NCBI GenBank assembly: GCA_021802365.1
Contig: JAKAAJ010000009.1
Location: 1-26,564, forward strand
DNA: 26,564 nt
Source of the DNA: Thermoplasmata archaeon
Lineage (GTDB): Archaea > Thermoplasmatota > Thermoplasmata > Thermoplasmatales > Thermoplasmataceae
Reading direction: 5' to 3'
The notes under the pieces are model-generated. The model saw only the letters and a program-made list of their open reading frames with translations, searched no databases and was not told where the DNA came from. Position 1 is the first letter of the stretch. The number at the start of each line of letters is the position of its first letter. Both the position numbers and the translations under genes were made by a program. Positions 14,260 to 21,399 of this stretch are shown here, one piece after another.

Positions 14260-15543
14260 ATGGGAAAGACCTCAAAGATAGAGAAATTCTACGATCTGAA
14301 TATTGACCAGAGGCTTGGAAAAATTGCAGAATTCTCAGACCTTACTGAAGAAGAGGCAGATATCATCCGTGAACATGATAAGGACAAAATGGAAATTATG
14401 GACCACATAATTGAGAATGTCTTTTCCACTCTTGAACTGCCAGTTGGCGTTGCAACTAACTTCGTCATAAATGGCAGGGATTACATGATTCCGATGGCTG
14501 TAGAGGAAGCGTCCATTGTTGCAGCTTGTTCAAATGCCGCAAAAATAGCCAGATCAACTGGAGGTTTTACCGCTGAGGCTGGTGAACCAATCATCATTGG
14601 CCAGATACAGCTTTTGGATTACGGTGATGCAGATAATGCAAGATCCTCTATCATGAAGAACAGAGAAAAGATAATAAATCTCGCAAACTCAAGAAGCAAG
14701 ACACTCAGCAAAATGAATGCCGGAGCAAAAGATATCGCAATAAGGGTTCTGTCAGATTCATCAAAAAGCATGGTGATACACCTTATTGTGGATGTTAGAG
14801 ATGCAATGGGTGCAAACATTGTGAACACAATGTGTGAGACAGTGGCTCCATTGATAGAGGAAATTACAGGAGGGAGGGTAAATCTGCGCATTCTATCAAA
14901 TCTGACACCACAGAGAATTGCCAGAAGCAGAGCAGTTTTTCCTGCCTCATTGATCGGCGGCAGAGAAGTTGTGAGGAGGATAATATCAGCATGTGAGATG
15001 GCAAATATTGATCCCTACAGGGCAGCAACACACAACAAAGGAATAATGAATGGCATTGATTCTGTCCTCATGGTGACGATGAATGACTGGAGAGCAGCTG
15101 AAGCAAATGCTCACACCTATTCCCACATATCAGGAAACCTTTCCCTTACAAGATACTATGAAAATGAAGCAGGAGACCTTGTCGGCGAAATAAATATACC
15201 AATATCCGTGGGAGTGGTAGGGGGAACAACTGGTGCTATTCAGAAGGTGAGGGTATTCCGGAAAATTCTTGGAGTGAACAGCAGCACTGAATTCTCAGAG
15301 GTCCTTGCATCTGTTGGTCTTGCCCAGAACTTTGCTGCGCTTCGGGCGCTCTGCAGTGAGGGGATTCAGAAAGGCCACATGGCCCTTCATGCAAGAAACG
15401 TGGCAATTACCGCAGGAGCCAGGGGCTATGAAGCTGAAAAAATTGCGGAGATTATGATAGGCCGGGGAAGTATAAGCGTCTCAAGCGCACAGGAGATAAT
15501 GGCAGAACTCAGAAATGCTTATAATGAAAAGGATAATCACTGA
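14260..15543 (+). CDS. Class II HMG-CoA reductase
   Basis: The enzyme reduces 3-hydroxy-3-methylglutaryl-CoA to mevalonate, the committed step of isoprenoid synthesis for archaeal lipids. The 427-residue, soluble protein has the catalytic Glu82/Glu83 (MAVEEASIVAA), Lys260 (ATHNKGIMNG), Asp276 (MNDW) and His377 (GHMALHARN). The dinucleotide motif is DAMGANIVNTM (181-191). The short length, the VEEAS segment and the C-terminal LHARN type are those of class II enzymes, found mainly in bacteria and in a few archaea such as Archaeoglobus and Thermoplasmatales, whereas most archaea use class I. The ATG is preceded by GAGG. Candidate TATA elements are AATTTAAGG near 14229-14237 and CATTTATAAT near 14241. 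A TPR protein gene follows after 12 bp. Confidence 0.94.
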   Translation: MGKTSKIEKFYDLNIDQRLGKIAEFSDLTEEEADIIREHDKDKMEIMDHIIENVFSTLELPVGVATNFVINGRDYMIPMAVEEASIVAACSNAAKIARSTGGFTAEAGEPIIIGQIQLLDYGDADNARSSIMKNREKIINLANSRSKTLSKMNAGAKDIAIRVLSDSSKSMVIHLIVDVRDAMGANIVNTMCETVAPLIEEITGGRVNLRILSNLTPQRIARSRAVFPASLIGGREVVRRIISACEMANIDPYRAATHNKGIMNGIDSVLMVTMNDWRAAEANAHTYSHISGNLSLTRYYENEAGDLVGEINIPISVGVVGGTTGAIQKVRVFRKILGVNSSTEFSEVLASVGLAQNFAALRALCSEGIQKGHMALHARNVAITAGARGYEAEKIAEIMIGRGSISVSSAQEIMAELRNAYNEKDNH

Positions 15544-15555
15544 AATGAAATATAG

Positions 15556-16290
15556 ATGGTGGAAGCTGAGAATTTCATTGGGAATGGAGACACATTTTTT
15601 CAGAAAGAGAAGTACATAGACGCCATCCGGGAATATACAAAGGCACTTGAAATTATTGGAAAGAATGAAGATTCGGAAACAGCAGACCTATGTTACAGGC
15701 TGTCTCAAGCTTATAGTTCCCTCGATTCCAAGAATGATGAGAATTCCATAAAATTTGCAAAAATGGCCCTTGATATCCACAAGAAATTGGGTGAAAAGGA
15801 TATGGAGATAATGGATCTCCTCAACATAGGGTACATAGAGATGGATTCCTCAAAGTTCGAAGAGACTGAGGCTGCATTTACTGAAGCGATAAATCTCGCT
15901 CGAAGCATTAAGGATCTCTTTTTGGAGTCAAGTGCTAAAAATGCCCTTGCAGAACTGAAACTGGAGAGAAAGGAAGCGAATGTAGCCCAGAAGATTTACG
16001 AGGAGGTTGCTGAAACTTCACTGGCCTCTGAGGACTGGGAAAATTACTTTGAGGCCAAGAGAGGTCTTATCGGCCTCATAAGAAAAAAGGATGAGGAGAA
16101 AGCTCTCGCGGTTTCACTTGAAGCCCTGGAACTTGTGGACAAGATTACAGCACACATAAAAAACAAGAAAGAGCGGAAGGAATTCAGGAAATCACTCATA
16201 TTCATGTATGATCTTGCATCGGATATTGCCATGGAGCTGAATGATGTGGATCAGGCAATCAAAATTGCCCAGAGATTAAAGGCAGATTAA
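15556..16290 (+). CDS. Tetratricopeptide repeat (TPR) protein
   Basis: This 244-residue, highly charged, all-helical protein has repeating TPR-like units. The first is a good TPR (NGDTFFQKEKYIDAIREYTK, about residues 9-28). Others begin near 45 (CYRLSQAYSSLDS), 88 (LLNIGYIEMDSSKFEETEAA), 127 (AKNALAELKLERKEANVAQK) and 165 (EAKRGLIGLIRKKDEEKALA). TPRs form protein-binding solenoids and have no catalytic role. It has no signal peptide or membrane segment, so it is cytoplasmic. It lies 12 bp after HMG-CoA reductase and is probably co-transcribed with it; whether it binds that enzyme is unknown. Its stop overlaps the convergent DUF2240-like gene by 4 bp. Confidence 0.78.
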   Translation: MVEAENFIGNGDTFFQKEKYIDAIREYTKALEIIGKNEDSETADLCYRLSQAYSSLDSKNDENSIKFAKMALDIHKKLGEKDMEIMDLLNIGYIEMDSSKFEETEAAFTEAINLARSIKDLFLESSAKNALAELKLERKEANVAQKIYEEVAETSLASEDWENYFEAKRGLIGLIRKKDEEKALAVSLEALELVDKITAHIKNKKERKEFRKSLIFMYDLASDIAMELNDVDQAIKIAQRLKAD

Positions 16291-16775
16291 TTTTTATTCC
16301 CAACGGACCTTTTTTCAACAATCTCTTTCAAAAAAGATCTGTTTTCAATTGAATTATCAGACATTACTGCTAAAAGTGCAATTTCGAAATCAATATATTT
16401 CATTGAATTCGTAAGATCCTTCGCCATTGATATGGCATCCTTCTTGGTCATTTTGCCCGATGCAGTTATGGCTTCCAGCATCCGGTCAACCACTGGCCTG
16501 TCTGGGGATTCACTGAAAAGTTCCTCTGAATCAACAGAAAAATCAAGCGGCACTACAATACCAGAAGTGCTGAAATTAGGTAAATAAAGTGTATCTCTTT
16601 GAACAAGGAGGCCATCCTTTACTGAGGCATCAAGGAATTTTGCAACTACTTCGGGGCTCAGGAGCCCTCTCTTGAAAGAGATAAGGTTGGTAATCTCCTG
16701 TGCAGTCATTCCTGAGTCCCTTTTCTTGCTGGAATAGGCAATAGCAATTAGTTTCCGCGATAGATCCTTGTTCAA
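16287..16775 (-). CDS. DUF2240-like archaeal hypothetical protein
   Basis: The 162-residue protein looks like the archaeal family DUF2240, whose function is not known. The recognisable core is LPNFSTSGIVVPLDFSVD (about 64-81). Before it is a helical, possibly winged-helix-like region (MTAQEITNLISFKRGLLSPE, then LDASVKDGLLVQRDTLYL), which suggests nucleic-acid or protein binding. The C-terminal half is helical, with KMTKKDAISMAKDL. It lacks a signal peptide and membrane segments. It begins 17 bp after the peroxiredoxin stop on the same strand and is probably in its operon. The family call rests on memory of the IVVPLDF signature. Confidence 0.65.
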   Translation of the reverse strand: MNKDLSRKLIAIAYSSKKRDSGMTAQEITNLISFKRGLLSPEVVAKFLDASVKDGLLVQRDTLYLPNFSTSGIVVPLDFSVDSEELFSESPDRPVVDRMLEAITASGKMTKKDAISMAKDLTNSMKYIDFEIALLAVMSDNSIENRSFLKEIVEKRSVGNKN

Positions 16776-16792
16776 AGAGTCCCTCTTATAGA

Positions 16793-17266
16793 TCAGTTAA
16801 GTTTAGCCAGCTCCGATTCTATCAGTTTGTAGTCAGGCTCGACTCCGGGGTTTTCACTTACCCACTTGTACCTTACGACCCCGTCCTTGTCTAGAACAAA
16901 TACAGCTCTCTTTGAGGCTGTAAGTCCAGGCTTGTCAAGGAATTTCTCGTGAAGAGCTCCGTATTCTTTGCTTATCTTTCTCTCAGGGTCAGAGAGCAGA
17001 TCAAATGTGAGCTTGTTCTGTTTTCCAAACTCTGCCAGTGAGAAAGGCTGGTCTACGCTTATGCCAACAACTGTGGCATTCAACTTGTTGAAATTTGCCA
17101 TGGAATCTCTGAATGTGCACATTTCCTTAGTGCATACAGAGGTGAATGCTCCCGGGAAGAATGCCAGTACAGTCTTCTTTCCCTTATAATCTGAAAGGCT
17201 CTTTTCCTTCAGGCCAGAGTCAAGTGCTTTGAATTCAGGTGCTTTTTTTCCTACTTCTACAGACAT
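16793..17266 (-). CDS. BCP/PrxQ-type peroxiredoxin
   Basis: Peroxiredoxins reduce H2O2 and organic peroxides with a cysteine thiol. In PGAFTSVCTKEMC the peroxidatic Cys45 and a second Cys50 form the C-x4-C arrangement of bacterioferritin comigratory protein-type enzymes, in which the second cysteine can resolve the sulfenate. The fold also shows VVGISVDQPFSLAEF and DKDGVVRYKWVSE. The start is the ATG at 17266, giving 157 residues. GGAGG lies a few bases upstream, and MSVEVGKKAPEF is the normal N-terminus; an in-frame start at 17356 would add an unconserved 30 residues. The gene is divergent from the Dph6-type gene, and a TATA-like GCTTAAATTTG on the minus strand near 17355-17365 would leave a leader of about 70 bases. 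Confidence 0.92.
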   Translation of the reverse strand: MSVEVGKKAPEFKALDSGLKEKSLSDYKGKKTVLAFFPGAFTSVCTKEMCTFRDSMANFNKLNATVVGISVDQPFSLAEFGKQNKLTFDLLSDPERKISKEYGALHEKFLDKPGLTASKRAVFVLDKDGVVRYKWVSENPGVEPDYKLIESELAKLN

Positions 17267-17417
17267 TTCATAACCTCCATTCTTTAAGGGATAACCACTG
17301 GTCATCATTTTGTATTTCAGATGATCCTGTGCCCCTGTTGCCAATTGGACAATCAAATTTAAGCTTTTGTCATTGGCAGTTCCTTAAATAATTTATTAAA
17401 GAAGGTATTCCTGTAAA

Positions 17418-18071
17418 GTGAAATCTGTAGCTCTTATGTCTGGAGGGAAGGATTCTTTTCTGTCAACCCTGACAGCAATGGAGCAGGGGTTTGATGTAAG
17501 TTTATCGCTAACAGTTATTCCGCAGGAAGATTCTTTCATGTATCATGTCCCAAATGCTGCTATGGCATCATACACAGCGAAAATGCTTGGACTTGACTGG
17601 GAGCAGGTGAGTGAGGAAAATGTCAGGAAGACTTTGGAGAATCTTGCTCATGAAGGATTCAGGGCAATCATTGCTGGAGCTATAGCATCCAGTTATCAGA
17701 AGACGAGATTGGAGTCTATATGCACTGAACTTCATATGTGCCTTTATACTCCTTTATGGCTTGTAGACCAGGAGATGATCCTTCGAGAACTGCTTCTCAG
17801 GGATATCCATGCCATAATAGTTTCTGTATCTGCGGAAGGTATGGAAGAGGAGGATCTTGGTAAGGAAATAGATAATAACTTCATCAGAGTACTAAAGGAG
17901 AGAAACAGAAAAGTCGGTCTTAACATTTCAGGCGAGGGTGGTGAATACGAAACCTTTGTCACCGGATTCATGCAGAAGAATCTCAGGATTGTGAGTTCTG
18001 AAACCAGATGGAAGGGGCAGTCAGGGCATATGATTTTAAAAGAAGTGGATTACCGCCCGGGAAATAAGTGA
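17418..18071 (+). CDS. Diphthine-ammonia ligase (Dph6-like ATP pyrophosphatase)
   Basis: The protein belongs to the adenine nucleotide alpha-hydrolase group that includes Dph6, the enzyme that amidates diphthine on elongation factor 2 with ATP and ammonia. The PP-loop SGGKDS is at residues 8-13. The family motif GEGGEYETFV lies in the C-terminal quarter, and AGAIASSYQKTRLES in the middle matches the usual GxIxSxYQxxRxE segment. The 217-residue length is that of the archaeal single-domain form. The start is GTG at 17418, about 8 nt after GAAGGT. The A/T-rich TTAAATAATTTATTAAA just upstream contains the likely TATA box. It is monocistronic and ends 9 bp before the convergent winged-helix gene. 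Confidence 0.9.
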   Translation: MKSVALMSGGKDSFLSTLTAMEQGFDVSLSLTVIPQEDSFMYHVPNAAMASYTAKMLGLDWEQVSEENVRKTLENLAHEGFRAIIAGAIASSYQKTRLESICTELHMCLYTPLWLVDQEMILRELLLRDIHAIIVSVSAEGMEEEDLGKEIDNNFIRVLKERNRKVGLNISGEGGEYETFVTGFMQKNLRIVSSETRWKGQSGHMILKEVDYRPGNK

Positions 18072-18080
18072 ATTTCAATT

Positions 18081-18665
18081 TCAGAAATCGAGTTTTGTCT
18101 GAATATATCCTTTGCCGTGAGATTCATCCAGGTTGAATGCCTGAAGAATCAATGATGATAGGTATTCTACAGTTTTGTCTCTGTTTCTCATGTCGCTTTC
18201 AGGTTCCATGAGCTTGTCGGTGCTGCGGACATCTATTCCAAGTGACAGAGCCTTTGGTAAAATTCCTGATTTTTCTTCGTCAGAGATAATGGTAAATCGC
18301 GTAGGCTGGTCCACACCGCATCTCTCGATTTCGGAAGAGAGTATGGGTCTTTTGAATAATGAGTAAAGTATAAGCAGTGCGTAATTTCCAGATTCTATGG
18401 ATGAAATCTTCCTGGCACATATTCCAACAGCCCTGTAAAGGTCAGTCTTAGGATCCTTGGATATTGAATACACAATAGCAGGCTTGATGCTATTTTCATT
18501 GAGCATACCCAGTTCCTGAAGTGCCTTCAGGTATCCACTCAGGTAATGGCGGTTAACCTTTACTCCATTTGAATTCAGGGTTTTATTCAGAGAAGAAATG
18601 GACTTCGGCCCCTTCTTGAGCTCTGCGAATATTATCTCTCTAAGCGGCTCATTCTGGCTTTCCAT
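18081..18665 (-). CDS. Winged-helix-like regulatory protein linked to purB
   Basis: I cannot name this 194-residue protein. Residues about 6-72 look like a winged helix (LREIIFAELKKGPKSISSLN, then HYLSGYLKALQELGMLNEN), and the VYSIS at its end suits the wing. The rest (about 75-194) is an alpha/beta region (ALLILYSLFKRPILSSEIER, then FTIISDEE) without a known catalytic motif, perhaps a ligand-sensing domain. It begins one base after the purB stop, so translation is coupled to purB. That makes a regulator responding to purine intermediates possible, but no evidence ties it to specific DNA sites. It has no membrane segments. Confidence 0.65.
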   Translation of the reverse strand: MESQNEPLREIIFAELKKGPKSISSLNKTLNSNGVKVNRHYLSGYLKALQELGMLNENSIKPAIVYSISKDPKTDLYRAVGICARKISSIESGNYALLILYSLFKRPILSSEIERCGVDQPTRFTIISDEEKSGILPKALSLGIDVRSTDKLMEPESDMRNRDKTVEYLSSLILQAFNLDESHGKGYIQTKLDF

Positions 18666-18666
18666 T

Positions 18667-20025
18667 CTACCAGTTATACGCCTCCGTTCTAATCCTTCTT
18701 GACACAGTGGCAGTTCTTCTGCATATTTCGGAAGCTTTTCCAGTGAAACTTTCAGGATTCATTGCATATTCAAACTCACTGCGCGAAATTATGTCCAGAA
18801 TTCCGTTCTTTATCAGACTTTCCCTCAGAGACATACCAGAACTGTACCCTTCCATAGATGATGTTCTCACAAGTTCATGTGCCTTGAGCCTCTCATAGCC
18901 ATTTCTGGTCAGCACAGTTACCACGTTTTCTGACATTACATAGTCATCATTGAGGACGTTCTCCTTCATTTTACCAGTGTTGACTACAAGTGTCTCAAAT
19001 ATATCAGCCATTTTCATTATTATGTAATCCGTGAGTATACTCATATAGGGGATTGTAAATCTTTCCAGTGCTGAATTAGTCAGATCCCTTTCGTGCCATG
19101 TTACTGCCCCCTCCATCTCAGGGACAGCAAAGCTTCTTATTAGTCGGGCAAGGCTACAGACATTTTCGCTGTTGATTGGGTTTACCTTGCTTGGCATGGC
19201 GCTGGAGCCGACCTGCGTCTCCCTGTTGAAATATTCTGAAACCTCACCTATTTCAGGTCTCTGAAGATTTCGCACCTCCGTACCAAATTTTTCCAGTGAA
19301 GTGGCTATTCCTGCAAGAATTCCGGAATATTCAACATACCTGTCACGGTTAACAATCTGTGATGATGCTGTTTCAGGAAATATGCCAAGGATCTCCATTA
19401 CTCTGTCCTGAATCTCAAGAGCAGCATCGCCAAGTGAAGCACCGGTTCCCACAGGCCCCATAATCTTTCCGGCTATGACTCTCTTTCTTGACTCCTTTAC
19501 CCTTTCAATATGCCTGTTAACCTCCGAAAGGTATACGGACATCTTTAGCCCGAATGTAATGGGGCTTGCATGCTGACCATGAGTTCTTCCGATCATTATT
19601 GCATCTGAATATTTTTCAACGAGGTTTACAAGTGAATCCTGTAAATGAAGGAGATCATCAACCAGTATGGAATAAAAGTCCTTCAACTGAAGGGCAGTTG
19701 CGGTATCTATGATATCATTCGATGTGAGCCCATAATGGACATAGGAGGCACCCTTTCCACTGACTTCCCCCAGAGCCCTTATAAGAGCCATCATATCATG
19801 CTTTGTCTCTTTTTCAATCTCTTTTATCCTTTCTACCCTGACCTTTCCTGATTTGACCGCATCAGATATGCTCTCATATGCCTCTCGGGGGATCAGATTG
19901 AACTCCGCTTCAGCCTGGGAAGCTGCCATCTCTATCTTAAGGAGATACTGAATCCTCTGCTCCTCGCAGAATATCTTCTTTACCTCCTCCCGTCCGTATC
20001 TGTAATCAATAGGAGAAACTATCAC
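18667..20025 (-). CDS. purB: Adenylosuccinate lyase
   Basis: PurB cleaves SAICAR to AICAR and adenylosuccinate to AMP, both in purine synthesis. It belongs to the fumarase/aspartase superfamily, with the signature GSSAMPSKVNPINSENV (about residues 270-287), GRTHGQHASPITFG (active-site His) and TSNDIIDTATALQL. I set the start at the GTG at 20025, giving a protein beginning MIVSPIDYRYG, the usual PurB N-terminus. A TATA-like box lies about 28 bp upstream, which would give a leaderless mRNA. An in-frame GTG at 20046 adds seven residues (MNKYSYE) but lies only about 7 bp from that TATA element, too close. A winged-helix gene follows after one base. purS and purL are 15 kb away on the other strand. 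Confidence 0.94.
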   Translation of the reverse strand: MIVSPIDYRYGREEVKKIFCEEQRIQYLLKIEMAASQAEAEFNLIPREAYESISDAVKSGKVRVERIKEIEKETKHDMMALIRALGEVSGKGASYVHYGLTSNDIIDTATALQLKDFYSILVDDLLHLQDSLVNLVEKYSDAIMIGRTHGQHASPITFGLKMSVYLSEVNRHIERVKESRKRVIAGKIMGPVGTGASLGDAALEIQDRVMEILGIFPETASSQIVNRDRYVEYSGILAGIATSLEKFGTEVRNLQRPEIGEVSEYFNRETQVGSSAMPSKVNPINSENVCSLARLIRSFAVPEMEGAVTWHERDLTNSALERFTIPYMSILTDYIIMKMADIFETLVVNTGKMKENVLNDDYVMSENVVTVLTRNGYERLKAHELVRTSSMEGYSSGMSLRESLIKNGILDIISRSEFEYAMNPESFTGKASEICRRTATVSRRIRTEAYNW

Positions 20026-20047
20026 TTCATAACTATATTTATTCACA

Positions 20048-20058
20048 CAATATAATCT
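20048..20058 (-). promoter_or_regulatory. TATA-like box for purB
   Basis: The minus-strand sequence AGATTATATTG is centred about 28 bp before the GTG at 20025. This distance supports the shorter purB start. Confidence 0.45.
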
Positions 20059-20109
20059 ATTTCACTGGCAATTTCTGGTGATGAAACATCAGAAGTCATT
20101 GGAAAATTA

Positions 20110-20277
20110 ATGCTCCATAGAATTCAAAGAATTGTGAAAAGTCACCCAGAGATCCGAAGGGGAGCTGGCATGATTATAAATAATGAGTACATTTCAAACT
20201 TCTGTAGTCAGATTTATCACAGAAATCCTGCCAGACGAAATTTGAGAATCTTATTGCTACCTGAGAAAAATAATTAA
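20110..20277 (+). CDS. Possible 55-residue ORF or gene remnant
   Basis: In the roughly 310-bp gap between purB and the pilin-like gene, a frame from ATG 20110 encodes 55 residues beginning MLHRIQRIVKSHPEIRRGAG and ending ARRNLRILLLPEKNN. The open frame extends upstream (to about 20053) without a stop, so it could be the tail of a longer lost gene. It is basic (net positive) with no motif that I recognise, and there is no evident ribosome binding site. The remainder of the gap holds only the divergent promoters, with AATTAAATATG near 20273-20283 a TATA candidate for the pilin-like gene. Confidence 0.25.
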   Translation: MLHRIQRIVKSHPEIRRGAGMIINNEYISNFCSQIYHRNPARRNLRILLLPEKNN

Positions 20278-20338
20278 ATATGTGGATATTAACTCGGTTA
20301 ATACCTATAGTATTCAATAGAGGGCAGGTTGCTGGATT

Positions 20339-21301
20339 TTGAAAGTTGTCAGGAATAGGCTGGAAGATCCCGCTGTGGCGGAAATAATTGGGGCTATTCT
20401 GTTATTCGGGATAGCAATTACTCTAGTGACAAGCTATCTTGCATGGTATGTACCTACATCCCAGACGAACAACGAATTATCATTTGTTCGTAACTCGGAC
20501 ATAGATATGTCTTCCCTGTCTGATCAGATCCACTCCTATACATCAGGATCTCAGATAGTTCAGAGCTATGACCTGGGAATAGCAGGGACATTTCCAATAA
20601 TACCCGCTCAGGACACTCAGCTTTCTGTTACTAACGCCTCATCATTTTCTTACAGCATATCATATTCCGTAAGTTCAGAACTCCAGAATTACACGGGTGT
20701 TGTCCACTATTACAATTTTACCGTTTCTGATTCCCAGTCGGGAGCTGTAGTGGAATCTGCCCCGCTTCAATACATTGATGAAAATTCCCTTTATGGCACA
20801 GACGGGTTCATGATACAGACTTACCATGATATCCCGGCTTCTGTTTCTGGGCCACTGCCGATCACATTATCGAAGAGCGGGGGAAAACTTAACCTAACCG
20901 GACAGGTGGTTGGGTTCAGATCAAACGGAGTCAGCTATTCATCAACAACCTCAGAAACGCTGGTTCTGAATCCATACTCTTACCAGCCAATCGACATGAC
21001 TAACGGCACTTTCACCTCAATGAATGGAAGCATATCTCTGGTTAAGGCACTTTATATTAGAGCTTTGAATTACACACTCACAACACCTTACAGCAATTCG
21101 ATGGTTCTCTTTCTTTATAGGGGGATGAACGGTACACTTCTAAATTCCACAAAGATTCTTTCTCTGTCCAGCTGGTATTCTTCTGGCGGATACCTGAAAG
21201 TTTCCACTAACCATAGGTCAATATATATAACGGAAGCAGCAAGCGTCCTGTCAATTAACAGCATAATATTTGATTCTCTTGGCCTCCAGGTTGCGTCATA
21301 G
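20339..21301 (+). CDS. Secreted pilin-like protein with archaeal type IV pilin N-terminus
   Basis: The 320-residue protein starts with a basic N-terminal stretch (KVVRNRLEDP) followed by AVAEIIGAILLFGIAITLV, the layout of archaeal type IV pilin-like (class III) signal sequences. There, a prepilin peptidase cuts before the hydrophobic helix, which then anchors the subunit. The rest is a Ser/Thr/Tyr-rich extracellular domain with at least nine N-x-S/T sequons (NAS, NYT twice, NFT, NLT, NGT twice, NGS, NST), so heavy N-glycosylation is likely. The start is TTG, after a purine-rich GAGGGCAGG. It may be a minor pilin, adhesin or surface-layer accessory protein; no pilus assembly genes are nearby. 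It appears monocistronic. Confidence 0.72.
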   Translation: MKVVRNRLEDPAVAEIIGAILLFGIAITLVTSYLAWYVPTSQTNNELSFVRNSDIDMSSLSDQIHSYTSGSQIVQSYDLGIAGTFPIIPAQDTQLSVTNASSFSYSISYSVSSELQNYTGVVHYYNFTVSDSQSGAVVESAPLQYIDENSLYGTDGFMIQTYHDIPASVSGPLPITLSKSGGKLNLTGQVVGFRSNGVSYSSTTSETLVLNPYSYQPIDMTNGTFTSMNGSISLVKALYIRALNYTLTTPYSNSMVLFLYRGMNGTLLNSTKILSLSSWYSSGGYLKVSTNHRSIYITEAASVLSINSIIFDSLGLQVAS

Positions 21302-21370
21302 ATCCCAGTATAGGAGCCGGATTTCTTATATAATCCCTAAAATATTTATCTGAATCTTGTTCTGTAAAGG

Positions 21371-21380
21371 TTTTTAAATC
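21371..21380 (+). promoter_or_regulatory. TATA-like box for the acyl-CoA synthetase gene
   Basis: TTTTTAAATC is centred about 25 bp before the ATG at 21400, implying a leaderless mRNA. Confidence 0.5.
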
Positions 21381-21399
21381 CTATTTTCCTATCATTTTC

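Noticed and set aside
16793..17356. The peroxiredoxin start at 17356
   Set aside because: The extra 30 residues are unlike peroxiredoxins, while the ATG at 17266 has a strong GGAGG site and the usual N-terminus.
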